Origin: Anaerolineae bacterium
Lineage (GTDB): Bacteria > Chloroflexota > Anaerolineae > Promineifilales > Promineifilaceae
DNA length: 64,000 nt
Assembly: GCA_023382655.1 (NCBI GenBank)
Contig: JAHDWK010000011.1
Span: 124,001 to 188,000, forward strand
Reading direction: 5' to 3'
Shown here: one piece after another, positions 1 to 9,819 of the stretch
Position numbering within the stretch: position 1 is the first letter of the stretch
How the letters are laid out: each line of letters starts with the position of its first letter
The notes under the pieces: model-generated
Told to the model about the DNA's origin: nothing
Databases searched by the model: none
The model's input: the letters and a program-made list of their open reading frames with translations, nothing else
Program-made: the position numbers and the translations under genes

Positions 1-238
1 CACCGCTGGCTGTCATGACTGCCAATTGGTAATCTCCGAAAGTGATTTCTATTTCTTCAAGCCACTTCGGGTCAACAGGCTTTGGTCGGTCAACCATAAC
101 CAGGCCAACAAGCAAGTCTTTACGGCCGTCTTGCACCGTTAAGCCATAACCGGCGATAATTCCCTCCGTCTCTGGGTGACGAAGGAAGTACAACTCTCCT
201 TTACCGATTTTTTCTTTGTGTGGCTCCCTCTCTAACAT
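1..238 (-). CDS. Hypothetical protein, C-terminus cut by window edge
   Basis: An open frame reads leftwards from an ATG at 236-238 and is still open at base 1, giving 79 residues that begin MLEREPHKEKIGKGELYF. The protein is mixed alpha/beta and hydrophilic, with no signal peptide or membrane segment. It includes a stretch IIAGYGLTVQDGRKDLLVGLVMV that looks like two beta strands around a turn. I do not recognise the family. The next gene upstream on the same strand starts at 618 and ends 36 bases before this start, so the two are probably co-transcribed. The codon use looks like real coding sequence. The frame carries one copy of ACGGCCGT. Confidence 0.55.
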   Translation of the reverse strand, partial: MLEREPHKEKIGKGELYFLRHPETEGIIAGYGLTVQDGRKDLLVGLVMVDRPKPVDPKWLEEIEITFGDYQLAVMTASG

Positions 239-273
239 AATTCATAAAAGGCAACTTTTTGGAAACATAACCT

Positions 274-618
274 TTAGTTCAACCGTTTTAACGGCCGTAC
301 TCTGTATGCGCTTGTCCTATCACCAGTTTTCCAAAGAACCATCACAAATTCCTGGTCAGGTTCGTATTCTCGCACCAGGCGGTCAATATCGTTATCGTGC
401 AGTTTGGCTAACAACTCTTGCGGTACATAACCAGACGGATGACCTTGCTCTGGCTTTTGCACGGTGGTATCTACGAGTAAAGCGCCACGGCCGTGTTCGT
501 CAAAAGATGTGGTAGCCAAGAAAAAGAAAAGACCTGAATTGGCTCGAATCCAGGCAAGATCAGCCTCACGTTCTTGACGCGCCCAATCTGGTATCTCTCT
601 TTTGTATTCGGCTGGCAT
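274..618 (-). CDS. Hypothetical protein (114 aa)
   Basis: The protein starts MPAEYKREIPDWARQERE and has a charged helical N-terminus followed by a hydrophobic beta-rich core (GLFFFLATTSFDE, EFVMVLWKTGDRTSAYRV). It is soluble, and I do not recognise the family. What supports it as a real gene is a decayed second copy of its 5' end and upstream region at 9551-9660, where the encoded residues EYKR-IP-WARQEREAD are still readable. It probably forms a unit with the partial gene downstream (start 238). The function is unknown. Confidence 0.6.
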   Translation of the reverse strand: MPAEYKREIPDWARQEREADLAWIRANSGLFFFLATTSFDEHGRGALLVDTTVQKPEQGHPSGYVPQELLAKLHDNDIDRLVREYEPDQEFVMVLWKTGDRTSAYRVRPLKRLN

Positions 619-689
619 GAATTAAGGGGATAATTCCACTGTAGCAAAGGGGCAACGGGGATTCAAACAAGTGGGGGTGAAGGTGGGGT

Positions 690-970
690 CTAATCCAGTT
701 CCTCATCTCGCAGGATTTCGCGCAAAGTCTCCAGTAGTTGTTGTTCCTCACCTTCTGTTATTGCTGGACGATGGACAGCAAAACTTTCACCCATGACAGT
801 GGTAAAGACACCCAGTGGGGTGGTGTCCGTGGGGATGACGCAACCAAGTTCATCTTGCCTGCTTCTACCATCATGAGACACAGACAATACTGAAAAGCTT
901 CTGATACAGGCTTTGGTTGAGCGTTAATGAACTCAGCAAAATAGGCAACTTCAGAATGCAACTGGCTCAT
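690..970 (-). pseudogene. Small hypothetical gene broken by one frameshift
   Basis: Two overlapping minus-strand frames join into one plausible protein. The first runs from an ATG at 970 (MSQLHSEVAYFAEFINAQ, then LCLMMVEAGK). The second continues DELGCVIPTDTTPLGVFT and ends EILRDEELD at 690. Adding one base in the AAGATG stretch near 851-858 restores a single frame of about 93 residues. Either the gene is a pseudogene or there is a sequencing indel. The product looks like a small soluble helical protein of unknown role. It lies upstream of the 274-618 gene on the same strand. Confidence 0.55.
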
Positions 971-1083
971 TTACCAACATCCGTTTAGGGATTTAGTTAA
1001 ATTCCTCACAGAAGATTCAAAGTATTGGCATCTAATCGACAAGGCTTTAATAGGGATAATAGTGGATTCAACACAAGAGTTGA

Positions 1084-4000
1084 TTATGTTGTATTTAACC
1101 CGATATTGTTAATGGCTTGAATCAATCGATCTATTTCTCTTTGCTTATTGTAATACCAATCGATTATCCAAATCCTGTGTATTTTCCAATTTAACTTTTC
1201 CAACTCTTGTTGTCTTAATCGGTCACGATCACGTGCCGTTCGTGACCGATAATAATTTGGCCCATCAAGCTCAATTCCAAGCAAGGCAATCTGTTCTTTT
1301 TCATCCAATACAGCAATAGGAATAGCTGCATTCGGCGGGCCTATATACGTCTTTACGCAATAACCGTTTGCTTCTAAAATGGTCACAATTTCTTCCTCAA
1401 TTTGCGACATCCGGGGGGCATGTATTTGGTTACTAGAAAAGCTATCCCGTAGAAGTTGCGAATTAATCTCGTCTTTTAGCAAATTGACGTCTGTGGATAC
1501 TTCAATCGGCCTATCTTGATATAACCCATCCCAATCTATATCTAGTCTATGTTGTTTACCGACTTGGATTAACCGACTGATATTTTCCCTTCGATAAAAG
1601 TAGAGGGCTAACTCTCTCGCCTTTCTTTGTTTTGTATCTCCTGGCAAATTTTCATAGTCAATGTCTAAATAAAGACAGAATTCTCTAAGATCTTCTAAAT
1701 CGAATCTTTGATTAAATACCGAAATCAGCTTTATAAGACGCTCACGCCCCTCTTCGTAAGTTTCGCTCTTCTGTAATGCTTGATGCATTTCTTCATAGCT
1801 TATTGTTAACCCCGTCTCTGCATACTCTAGATACTCTGCCAAAAATCGGGCACCCAGATTTGATGGGTTTCGCTCAAGTATGTCTCTTCCTCTTATACTG
1901 CTAAATATTACGCATTGTTTTTTCGCTCGCGTAGTTAATACATTTAATCTTCTATGACCACCCTCTTTACTTATAGGACCGAAATTGAGAGTTAGTCTTC
2001 CATCTTTTGAGAAGCCATATCCAATACTAACAAAAATGACCTCTTTTTCATCCCCTTGCACATTTTCAAGATTAGTCACAAGAAACTTGTTTTCTTCTTC
2101 AAAGAAATCTTCGCACTGGGGATTCTGATCACGCAACAAGTTTATTTCATGTTCAATTGCGTCAGCTTGGTTTTTGTGTAAAGCAACAACACCAAGAGAT
2201 AAATCAGGATCATTTATAGCATGGTGGATGACAGCTTGTGCAACAATTCGGGCTTCTACAGGATTTGTTCGACTTCTGCCGCGGTCATAAATAGAACCAA
2301 AGATCGGAAAAAAGTGGACACCTAGTTTCTCGTTTCTGTTCTGAGGACTAGGAAAGACAATTAACTCATTATTGTAGAACGTTTGATTAGACGGTGTAAT
2401 TAGTGAATGATGTTGGCTTCGATAATGCCACAGTAAAGTTGTTTGTGGTACTCCTGCAATATAAAACAAGTCTAGAATACTTTCTGCGTCAGTTACGTTT
2501 TCTAGATCGGTACGGTCAGTTGATGGTGCAAAAAAGTCCGTGGGAGGCAACTGAAACCTGTCGCCAACAACAATAGTCTGATTCCCTCTGAGAATTGCAC
2601 CAATGGCATCCTCCGGCCTAATCTGACTTGCTTCATCAAAAATGATCACATCAAATTTGACTTTGGACGGTGGCAGGAACTCCGCCACTGAGGCTGGACT
2701 CATCATAAATACTGGTTTAAGTGTTTGAAGTGCTTTCCCTGCGCCGTCCATAATCTTTCTAATCGATAGCTTTGTGCCTGCGTTCATACATTGTCTTTTG
2801 ATCAATTTCAGTTGGTTTTCGACACCTTTATCCTCAACAATAAGTAGCCCCTGAACGGCCTCATTGTATTTACTCGCAAGGTATGATTTGTTTTCTTCAA
2901 GTAAAGCTTTATCAAGATCACAAAACTTCTGAACATTAGCCTCATGAATAACTCTGTTGAAAGATGCGAGTTCTAGTTTGCGTTCCCCACTTTTATTTAT
3001 AAGATGTAAGTACCAAAAATATTTCACTACATCTACTAAATATAGACTTGCCTTTGACCACACCTCTCCAAGTTCAACAACTGATTTGAGTCCATCAGCG
3101 ACCAATTCTTTTTTCAGCTTGTTGTAATCACTAATATCTTTTAGTTGACTGATGTTAATGAGCCAGGTATTAAGCAATTCATCTTGAGAGGAAAAATTTC
3201 GCATTGTGAATTTTTGTCTATTGCCAAACTGGGCTTCTTCATCAAGCTGTAAATGGTCTAGGAGGGAAGTAACGGCAATTTCATGCTGTTTAAGATTATT
3301 CTCTACCAACTCATAAAGGTCTCGCAGTTCCTCTTTCTGAATTCCAGCCTCAATATATTCCAGGACTGAAAATGAAAGATATGTTGTTTGAATTGTCTGG
3401 TGTAGCTTGTTCAACCAATTGCCTAGGATTGACAAATACTTCCAGTCATTATGCGCTTCACGCCATGTTTGCTCACCTAATAATTCTTTAAATAAGTGTT
3501 CGTGTTCTCTAGCCATCTTCTGGTGACTTTGAAAATCCCTAATTGCGTTTAGTAAGGAAAGCTGGTCCTTAACATTATTGGGTGGTTCAGTACGACACAA
3601 TTGGGCTAACTCATCTGGGATTCTGGCCGGTAAATTTAAAAACCGTTGAAAGGGATTGCTACTATTGCGGATTTGCTCATATAAACCTCCAATATTTCTA
3701 GACCATGCCTCAGGCATCAAAATACTATTGTATTGCCGCTGCAATTCATCAGACTTTCTAAGCGCAGAAACTGTACCTAAGATTTCTTTTCTATTTATTT
3801 GCCACTTACTTGATCTAATAGCTAGACCTGCTAAAAGTGGTGCTTGAAAAATGTGTTCTGATAAATGAACCAAATGTTGCACCTGTCTTTTAGTTGTAGG
3901 AGAAGGAGCCCCTAGATGAGCGGCTAGTTTGACTGCGGCTTCCTGCAAATGCTCTAGCGCATTTTGAGTTTGTCGAATAATTTGTTTTATCTCCTCTGGT

Positions 4001-5661
4001 GCAATAAATGTATCATCATTGCACTGACAAAAACGGAACGCATTATCCTTTGGTATGCCTATTTCGCTTAAAAGCATCTGTAAGTTTTCAATTTTTGGCA
4101 ACCACTGGTGATATTGTAGTGATCTATGGTGTTTGAAAAGATCTCTATCTGGTAATCTTGGTGGATCGGCCTTATCCAGAGTACCTTTTAAGCGAAGCAG
4201 TTCTTCAAAACATTGATAAGGGGTTAAGGTCTCCCCATCAATAGGAGTATTCATACCCTCAGCATAATTATTGAGTTTGTTACGTATTGCAATTAGTCCT
4301 GGAATATCCCCCAGAGCTTGTTGGGTTGAGATGCTGTAAGAAAGATCAAGAGTTTGCTGGATTTCGTTGAGGATGGTTCCTCGCTTTGTCCTATGTCCGT
4401 GTAATTCTAAACACAAATGACCTAAGCCAGCATCGTCTAATCTCCTTTTAACAACATTAAGCGCTGTCTCTTTCTGAGCAACGAAGAGGACAGTTTTATC
4501 ATCGCCTAATGATTGAGCAATAATGTTGGTAATCGTTTGAGATTTTCCTGTACCGGGAGGTCCTTGAATGATTAGGTCGTGCCCATTCTTAATATGATAT
4601 ATTGCCATCAGTTGAGAACTATCTGCATCATAGATTTGATAATTCTCCATAGGAGATATAAGCGAATCAACTAAATGAGTGTGTTGAAATGGGAATTGCC
4701 AGGTTTTTTGAAAACCGCCATGCACTAATTTGCTAAGTGTAGGATTTGTTTCAGGTGAGGACTCCGCAGGCCAGCTATCAGGCTTAAGGTCTTTGTGCAT
4801 TAAATATTTACTAGATGCAAAGACTGTTAGGGTTACTTTGTTTCTGATAACTTTCCAGTTGTAATCCTTTATTATCTCTTCAATAAGTGCAAAAAAATCT
4901 TGGATGTCAGATGGGCTAATGTTAGTTTGTGAAGGGAGACTAATGTCAAAATCCTCTCGTAACTTTTCGCGGAGGGTGTCATTGAATTCAACCTCTTCGT
5001 CAGTGTATTGAACTTCAAAATTTGAAAACCGATTCTTTTGTACAATCTCTACTGGGATAAGTAGGATAGGAGCTAAGTTCAATTCTTGACTTCGTTTTGG
5101 ATCGCTCCATTCCAACATTCCAAGAGTTATGTAGTAGGGATTAACTCCTAATTCTTTATTAAATCTTCGCATATCGTTGTATATGCTTTTCAAGCGTCTC
5201 ATCAGATCATCTGATGCATGATTTGTTGAAAGTTTACTAAGATTGGTTAAACGTCTGTAATTTTCTGACACTCTGTCTTTCAGAGCAGTTAAGCGTGAAG
5301 TAGGTTCTTCTTGTTCATCAATGTCGGCCTCAAAATCCGCGTAAAAGACGTTAACTCTGAATTCATCGAGATGAAACCCATGGTCACTTGCTAACGGATC
5401 TGGGTCAAACTCATCTTCATCGGAGGGGTCTCTAGCGTAGCGCTGGAATGATTCAGGCTCTTTTTCGGCTTTACCTTCAGTGTTGGGGAGAAAAACCATT
5501 GATTTCCCCCGACTTACTAATTGAAGGAAAATGTCTTCAGGCCATTCAGTTGTGATTTCAATCGATTTATTGGTTAAACTGTAGTTTAACAGAGGGTTTC
5601 GACGTGAGGTATCGAGAAGGTTTTTGCGTTGTTGTTCTAGTATATTTTCGACACTTTCCAT
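1084..5661 (-). CDS. DUF4011 / SF1 helicase / Vsr-like nuclease fusion (Hhe-type defence protein)
   Basis: A 1525-residue protein. The N-terminus (about 1-250) has the DUF4011 opening, with RRNPLLNYSLTNKSIEI near residue 20. The Walker A motif GPPGTGKSQT lies near residue 369, and a Walker B-type DEASQI followed by VVGDRFQLPP near 1009-1030. Motifs typical of UvrD/Dna2-like SF1 helicases follow (NVQGDEKEVIFVS; TRAKK). The last 100 residues hold a Vsr/MTES_1575-type PD-(D/E)XK fold, with IELDGPNYY, then RDRDRLRQQEL and IHRIW. This domain order matches the single-gene Hhe-type system reported in predicted anti-phage collections; I assign it by architecture only. The protein is expected to bind or unwind DNA and cut it. 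The gene is AT-rich, lacks ACGGCCGT, and stands alone with no methylase beside it. Confidence 0.85.
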   Translation of the reverse strand: MESVENILEQQRKNLLDTSRRNPLLNYSLTNKSIEITTEWPEDIFLQLVSRGKSMVFLPNTEGKAEKEPESFQRYARDPSDEDEFDPDPLASDHGFHLDEFRVNVFYADFEADIDEQEEPTSRLTALKDRVSENYRRLTNLSKLSTNHASDDLMRRLKSIYNDMRRFNKELGVNPYYITLGMLEWSDPKRSQELNLAPILLIPVEIVQKNRFSNFEVQYTDEEVEFNDTLREKLREDFDISLPSQTNISPSDIQDFFALIEEIIKDYNWKVIRNKVTLTVFASSKYLMHKDLKPDSWPAESSPETNPTLSKLVHGGFQKTWQFPFQHTHLVDSLISPMENYQIYDADSSQLMAIYHIKNGHDLIIQGPPGTGKSQTITNIIAQSLGDDKTVLFVAQKETALNVVKRRLDDAGLGHLCLELHGHRTKRGTILNEIQQTLDLSYSISTQQALGDIPGLIAIRNKLNNYAEGMNTPIDGETLTPYQCFEELLRLKGTLDKADPPRLPDRDLFKHHRSLQYHQWLPKIENLQMLLSEIGIPKDNAFRFCQCNDDTFIAPEEIKQIIRQTQNALEHLQEAAVKLAAHLGAPSPTTKRQVQHLVHLSEHIFQAPLLAGLAIRSSKWQINRKEILGTVSALRKSDELQRQYNSILMPEAWSRNIGGLYEQIRNSSNPFQRFLNLPARIPDELAQLCRTEPPNNVKDQLSLLNAIRDFQSHQKMAREHEHLFKELLGEQTWREAHNDWKYLSILGNWLNKLHQTIQTTYLSFSVLEYIEAGIQKEELRDLYELVENNLKQHEIAVTSLLDHLQLDEEAQFGNRQKFTMRNFSSQDELLNTWLINISQLKDISDYNKLKKELVADGLKSVVELGEVWSKASLYLVDVVKYFWYLHLINKSGERKLELASFNRVIHEANVQKFCDLDKALLEENKSYLASKYNEAVQGLLIVEDKGVENQLKLIKRQCMNAGTKLSIRKIMDGAGKALQTLKPVFMMSPASVAEFLPPSKVKFDVIIFDEASQIRPEDAIGAILRGNQTIVVGDRFQLPPTDFFAPSTDRTDLENVTDAESILDLFYIAGVPQTTLLWHYRSQHHSLITPSNQTFYNNELIVFPSPQNRNEKLGVHFFPIFGSIYDRGRSRTNPVEARIVAQAVIHHAINDPDLSLGVVALHKNQADAIEHEINLLRDQNPQCEDFFEEENKFLVTNLENVQGDEKEVIFVSIGYGFSKDGRLTLNFGPISKEGGHRRLNVLTTRAKKQCVIFSSIRGRDILERNPSNLGARFLAEYLEYAETGLTISYEEMHQALQKSETYEEGRERLIKLISVFNQRFDLEDLREFCLYLDIDYENLPGDTKQRKARELALYFYRRENISRLIQVGKQHRLDIDWDGLYQDRPIEVSTDVNLLKDEINSQLLRDSFSSNQIHAPRMSQIEEEIVTILEANGYCVKTYIGPPNAAIPIAVLDEKEQIALLGIELDGPNYYRSRTARDRDRLRQQELEKLNWKIHRIWIIDWYYNKQREIDRLIQAINNIGLNTT

Positions 5662-5694
5662 ATTAACCCCATTGAGAAAAGTGTATAGGAATTA

Positions 5695-5705
5695 GGTCAA
5701 TGACC
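5695..5705. promoter_or_regulatory. Small palindrome upstream of the helicase-nuclease gene
   Basis: GGTCAATGACC is a perfect 5+1+5 inverted repeat centred about 40 bases upstream of the start at 5661. A bound regulator here could control the leftward gene. No clear -35/-10 pair was seen, so the role is an inference. Confidence 0.25.
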
Positions 5706-6046
5706 TTTCCTAAAAATTAAATAACCGTAAATAATCGGTGCTAGTATGAGAGGATTACACAGACAATAATAATTTATTATAGAAAAACATAAGGTGTCAT
5801 GATTCGAGAATGGTTGACTAGCACCTGTTTACTTGTGTTGGTCTGGCAAAGTATAAAGTCTTTTCAGTTGGTAATCAACAAAAACCTGAGTATTGTTGAT
5901 CCTTGGCATAAAAAAGCTAAAAATCTGAAAGAGACTACTGGTTCATGTGGTTTTTTACGGTCAGTAAAATCCTTGGTTCATATAGTAAAAAATAGTTAAC
6001 TTTATTATCGGCATTTATCTTGCAAGTTTGATTAGGAGATGAATTT

Positions 6047-6532
6047 ATGGAACCGCTTCTAGGTGTACTACTTCTCAGCATCATAGCAAACATATTGTCA
6101 CAAATAGCAAAGTATGCAGAGAGTTCTTCTCATTATACTGAGTTGCTCAGTCAGATTGAGCGAATTCTTACTGGAAAATCAATACCGACTGACTCCTTGG
6201 AAGCCCAGCTTGAGGAGGCCGTGGAGCAACTCACAAGTGCCTCTCAGCAAGTCGGAATTGTTATGAGTCATATTCATGCTGAAGTAGAAAAGAGACGCAA
6301 AGAGGCGGAAAATCTTCGCATTGTCATTGGAGAATTGCAAAAAGAGTATGAGTCTAACAAATCTCTTGCCAACCTAAGTGCAGACGAGGCTAATGCTGTA
6401 CGTCAATTGCTAACAAGGGAAGTTTCCATTCTCAAGAAACGATCCTACTTACCCGATCTTCTTATCAACTTTAGTGTAGGTACACTCTTTTTTGTGTTAG
6501 GTATTCTGATCACCATTTTTCTTGGAATATAG
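6047..6532 (+). CDS. Small coiled-coil membrane protein (161 aa)
   Basis: The start has a clear ribosome site, AGGAG, about 8 bases upstream. Residues 3-20 are hydrophobic (LLGVLLLSIIANILS). Residues about 50-125 are charged and heptad-like (QLEEAVEQLTSASQQ, KEAENLRIVIGELQK) and predict a coiled coil. Residues about 138-160 form a C-terminal membrane helix (LINFSVGTLFFVLGILITIF). The topology suggests a membrane-anchored rod. The gene is divergent from the helicase-nuclease gene and separated from it by 385 bases. I do not recognise the family. It could be a stand-alone membrane protein or an accessory to the defence gene. Confidence 0.7.
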   Translation: MEPLLGVLLLSIIANILSQIAKYAESSSHYTELLSQIERILTGKSIPTDSLEAQLEEAVEQLTSASQQVGIVMSHIHAEVEKRRKEAENLRIVIGELQKEYESNKSLANLSADEANAVRQLLTREVSILKKRSYLPDLLINFSVGTLFFVLGILITIFLGI

Positions 6533-7086
6533 ATAGACAAAGGGCAATTACCCATATTCCACCTGAAAAGAGAACTGAAACACAAGTCTTTTGGTTAAAC
6601 ATGCGCGGAATTAAGCATATCAAGTCATCTTATTGGGATTGTCCTAGGCGAATTAGTCATCGCCGTTCCCGTTCAGAAAATAAGAAAGAAAGCCACGATA
6701 TTTTGTAATAGCCAAGAACTGGTTGTGGGATGCCTCTAAATGTAAACCCAGACCAGTAATGTCATTCAAACTATGTGCCTCTCTAGCCCAAGATGCCAGT
6801 CTACAGGCACCTGTTGTTTTGAATAGTCAATTGGGATTGTTGGTTATTGATTGCAGGCGGACCAGGGATTATAATATGTTAAGTTAACAAACTACAAAAG
6901 TGTCGGTCATTTAAGATGTGCCTATAAGTGATGGCTTATTTACTTCCATAAAATGATCTGGATTAAAGCCACTGCGTTATAGATGGCCCGTATTTCAATT
7001 CAAAATGGTGCCTCGCTATTCATTATTGTTTAGACCATATATTACGTCACAATGGGATAGTTATCCTGTTTGGTGGAGAGAAAACA
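6533..7086. other. Intergenic region, no gene seen
   Basis: 554 AT-rich bases between the coiled-coil protein and the HAF-repeat protein. No open frame of useful length, RNA gene or strong hairpin was recognised. A GGAG ribosome site lies just before 7087. Confidence 0.5.
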
Positions 7087-9093
7087 ATGAATAAAGCTAC
7101 AATAATATTCCTTATTTTGGCAACTCAGGTATTGTTGCTGATCGGAAGTTTGAAACCAGTTGAATCCCAAACCTATTTTTCAGTAACAGAATTGTATAAC
7201 CCTTTATCCAATCCCTTTGACGATGGAGGATATGCTATTTATCTTATTGACATAAATGATTCCGGACAATCCGTAGGGATTAGCGATGGTTTAAATGGCG
7301 ATCAAGACACTTTTATTTGGACAGAAGAACAAGGTGTTAATTATCTCCCTGGAGATTTTTATGGGTTCCCAAGGGATATTAATAACCTTGGCGAATTTGT
7401 TGGTATTGGTGAAAATAATAATGCCTTCTTGTGGTCTCCAGAAGTGGGAGAAGTAAATCTTGGTAACTTAGGCTATAGCGCTCATGCCAGTAGGATAAAC
7501 GAACTTGGACAAGTAATTGGAAGCGGTTTAACAAGTTTAACTTACCCTCTTGCAAGCCACTCTTTTTTTTGGAGTTCAGACTTAGGTATGGTTGACTTAG
7601 GTACGCTTGGTGGCGATGAAACTATAGCTACTGATTTCAACAACCTTGGACAGGTTGTGGGTTATAGTAATTTGTCACCTGGAGACCGAAATCACTACCA
7701 TGCCTTTTTATGGTCGGTTGATACAGGATTGGTCGATTTAGGTGTGGGCGACGTTCGGCCTACAAAATTAAGCATCAATGATCTTGGTCAGGTTGTATAT
7801 ATAAAATCGACACCTAATGGAGACCGTTCATACTTGTGGAACTCAGAACAGGGATCCATCGATATGGGAACATTGGGTGGATCATTTGCATATGCGTTTG
7901 ATATTAATAATGTTGGACAGGTTGTGGGAAATAGCAGTACACCTGTAGCGGGGGAACATCATCTTTTCTTATGGACGCAAGAACAAGGCATGATCGACCT
8001 TGGCATATTTGATCCCTCTAACGCATCAATAAATGAAATGGGTCAAATAGCAGGTTTGTATACACCTCCTGTGGGCACCTCGGGTTATAGACACGCTTTC
8101 TTCTGGAGTTCAGACCTTGGTATGACTGACCTTGATACATTGTTGCAGCCCAGGAACACTTATAATGGAGCATGGCATGTTTCAATGAACAACCTTGGAG
8201 AAATAGTAGTTATTTTTACGGACAATTTTTGGGGAGATTACTCAGCAATATTCAAGCCGACATCACCTAATCAGCCTCCATCGCTAAATCCACTCGAGAC
8301 CTATTCACTGGCAGAAGGAAGTGAAATTAGCGTTAATGCAGTTGCAATTGATCCAGAGGAAACCCTTCTAACTTATACATGGGATCTCGATAATGATGGT
8401 GAGTTTGAATCATCTGGTCAAACAGTTATCTTTTCGGCCGCTCAACTAGATGGGCCAAGCGAACATGTAGTTACAGTCCTTGTGACAGACATCGGCGGAC
8501 TAACAGACACGAGTCAAACCACAATTAGCATTCTTAATGTGGCACCAATTGCAGATTTTGAAATCTCAGAATCAACCCTAGTTGAAGGTGAAAGTGCCAC
8601 TGTATCATTTAGTGAGCCATATGACCCAAGTATTGACGATAGTAATTCGGGTTTCTTTTACTCCTATGATTGCAGCAATGACGGCACACTTGAGGCAAGT
8701 GATGTAGCGACGGTTTCCTATGTTTGTGAATACCCTGATGACGGCGCTTTCACTGCCAGGGGCCGCATTAAGGATAAAGACGGGGATTTCACCGACTATG
8801 CTGTGGCGGTTGAGGTACTCACGGTGCAGCAGGCAGTTGAATCCAGCATTGATAACGTACAAGAGTTAGTTAATGCTGGAGTGTTGAATCAAGGTCAAGG
8901 CAACGCTCTCCTAAACAGACTTGAGGATGTAATAGATAAATTGAATCAAGGGCAGACAAACGTTGCGATTAATCGGCTGCAAGCCTTTATAAACCAAGTG
9001 AATGGCCTGATGAATGCAGGCGTTCTGTCGTCGGCTGAAGGACTACCGTTAATTGATGCCGCAAACAGGTTAATTGGTGTCCTAAATAGTTAA
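7087..9093 (+). CDS. Secreted HAF-repeat and PKD-domain protein
   Basis: 668 residues. Residues 1-28 form a signal peptide (hydrophobic IIFLILATQVLLLIGSL, likely cleaved after VES-Q). Residues about 30-395 hold at least seven HAF-type repeats of about 50 residues, each with an AFLWS/FFWSSDLG core, a VDLGTLGG strand and an INNLGQVVG turn; these probably form a beta-propeller. Two PKD-like domains follow (about 400-490 and 495-580; YTWDLDNDGEFES, YSYDCSNDGTLE). The C-terminal 90 residues are helical with a duplicated NAGVL unit, as in domains found near cell-wall anchors. It is probably a surface or extracellular protein. No partner gene is adjacent. The ribosome site GGAGAG precedes the ATG. 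Confidence 0.85.
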   Translation: MNKATIIFLILATQVLLLIGSLKPVESQTYFSVTELYNPLSNPFDDGGYAIYLIDINDSGQSVGISDGLNGDQDTFIWTEEQGVNYLPGDFYGFPRDINNLGEFVGIGENNNAFLWSPEVGEVNLGNLGYSAHASRINELGQVIGSGLTSLTYPLASHSFFWSSDLGMVDLGTLGGDETIATDFNNLGQVVGYSNLSPGDRNHYHAFLWSVDTGLVDLGVGDVRPTKLSINDLGQVVYIKSTPNGDRSYLWNSEQGSIDMGTLGGSFAYAFDINNVGQVVGNSSTPVAGEHHLFLWTQEQGMIDLGIFDPSNASINEMGQIAGLYTPPVGTSGYRHAFFWSSDLGMTDLDTLLQPRNTYNGAWHVSMNNLGEIVVIFTDNFWGDYSAIFKPTSPNQPPSLNPLETYSLAEGSEISVNAVAIDPEETLLTYTWDLDNDGEFESSGQTVIFSAAQLDGPSEHVVTVLVTDIGGLTDTSQTTISILNVAPIADFEISESTLVEGESATVSFSEPYDPSIDDSNSGFFYSYDCSNDGTLEASDVATVSYVCEYPDDGAFTARGRIKDKDGDFTDYAVAVEVLTVQQAVESSIDNVQELVNAGVLNQGQGNALLNRLEDVIDKLNQGQTNVAINRLQAFINQVNGLMNAGVLSSAEGLPLIDAANRLIGVLNS

Positions 9094-9199
9094 CATGAGT
9101 TGAAGGTAAATGAGAGTTACCAAGAAAGCTATATTATACTCCTAAATGGTGTGGCACGGTGAACAGATGTGAATCGTCGTAAGCGTTCGTGAGTTAGAA

Positions 9200-9475
9200 C
9201 CCACATTCCGCACTTGTTTTTGCGGTTTTGAATAATTATTGATTTCGCCCATATTCAGGCCGAAAATCTGCTGAAAAACGCCAAAATCATGGCTTTGTGA
9301 ATGTAAATTTACGTGAATCTTATCGGAAACTGAGTCGAATTGGTTTGCAATCATGAAAATTTGTCGAAGCAACCTCAAAACATCGCTAGCAAGTCGCAAA
9401 ATTCGGCTTTTGGGGCGAAAAATGCCCTCAAAATTTAATTATCCAAAAGCATCATTTTAAGGTGCGGAATGTGGG
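9200..9475. mobile_element. Short element with 14-bp inverted ends (MITE or IS remnant)
   Basis: CCCACATTCCGCAC at 9200-9213 is repeated exactly, in inverse orientation, at 9462-9475, enclosing 248 bases. The interior has no transposase-sized frame. An open plus-strand frame ends with TAA about 3 bases before the right end and could be the tail of a lost transposase. No clear target duplication was found. I could not assign a family. Confidence 0.55.
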
Positions 9476-9550
9476 CACTACTGATGTCCCGCGACTAAAA
9501 CTTCCAGAGAATTGGGCAGCTACCTGGAAGATAATATCGGGTTGCTTTTG

Positions 9551-9660
9551 GATCGGCTTCGCGTTCCTGACGTGCCCAACTTGGTATATCTCTTTTGTAT
9601 TCGACTGACAAAGACTGACCACTTAAATACACTGTAGTTAAAAGGGGAATGAGGATTCAA
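9551..9660 (-). pseudogene. Decayed copy of the 5' end of the 274-618 gene
   Basis: Bases 9551-9660 align with 556-665 at roughly three bases in four. Shared stretches include TCTCTTTTGTATTCG and ACTGTAG. On the minus strand the residues EYKR-IPSWARQEREAD are readable, but the start codon is lost and the frame ends after about 20 codons. The similarity continues upstream of the start codon, so this is a duplicated DNA segment, not a shared domain. Confidence 0.6.
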
Positions 9661-9819
9661 ATCGGCCAATCCTTTTGCCTTTCGCTCCATTGCCTATTAA
9701 AATGTTCATACTTCGTCATGCGCAATATTGCAGATTGCTTATTCTTGTAGTGCCCTGACAACAAGAAAAACAAGGAAAGTTTGGGCCAGATACAAGCTAT
9801 ACAAAACAGATAGCAACCA

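Noticed and set aside
5799..5999. Open frame of 66 codons between the Hhe gene and the coiled-coil gene
   Set aside because: No ribosome site, odd composition and no domain; probably chance in AT-rich DNA.
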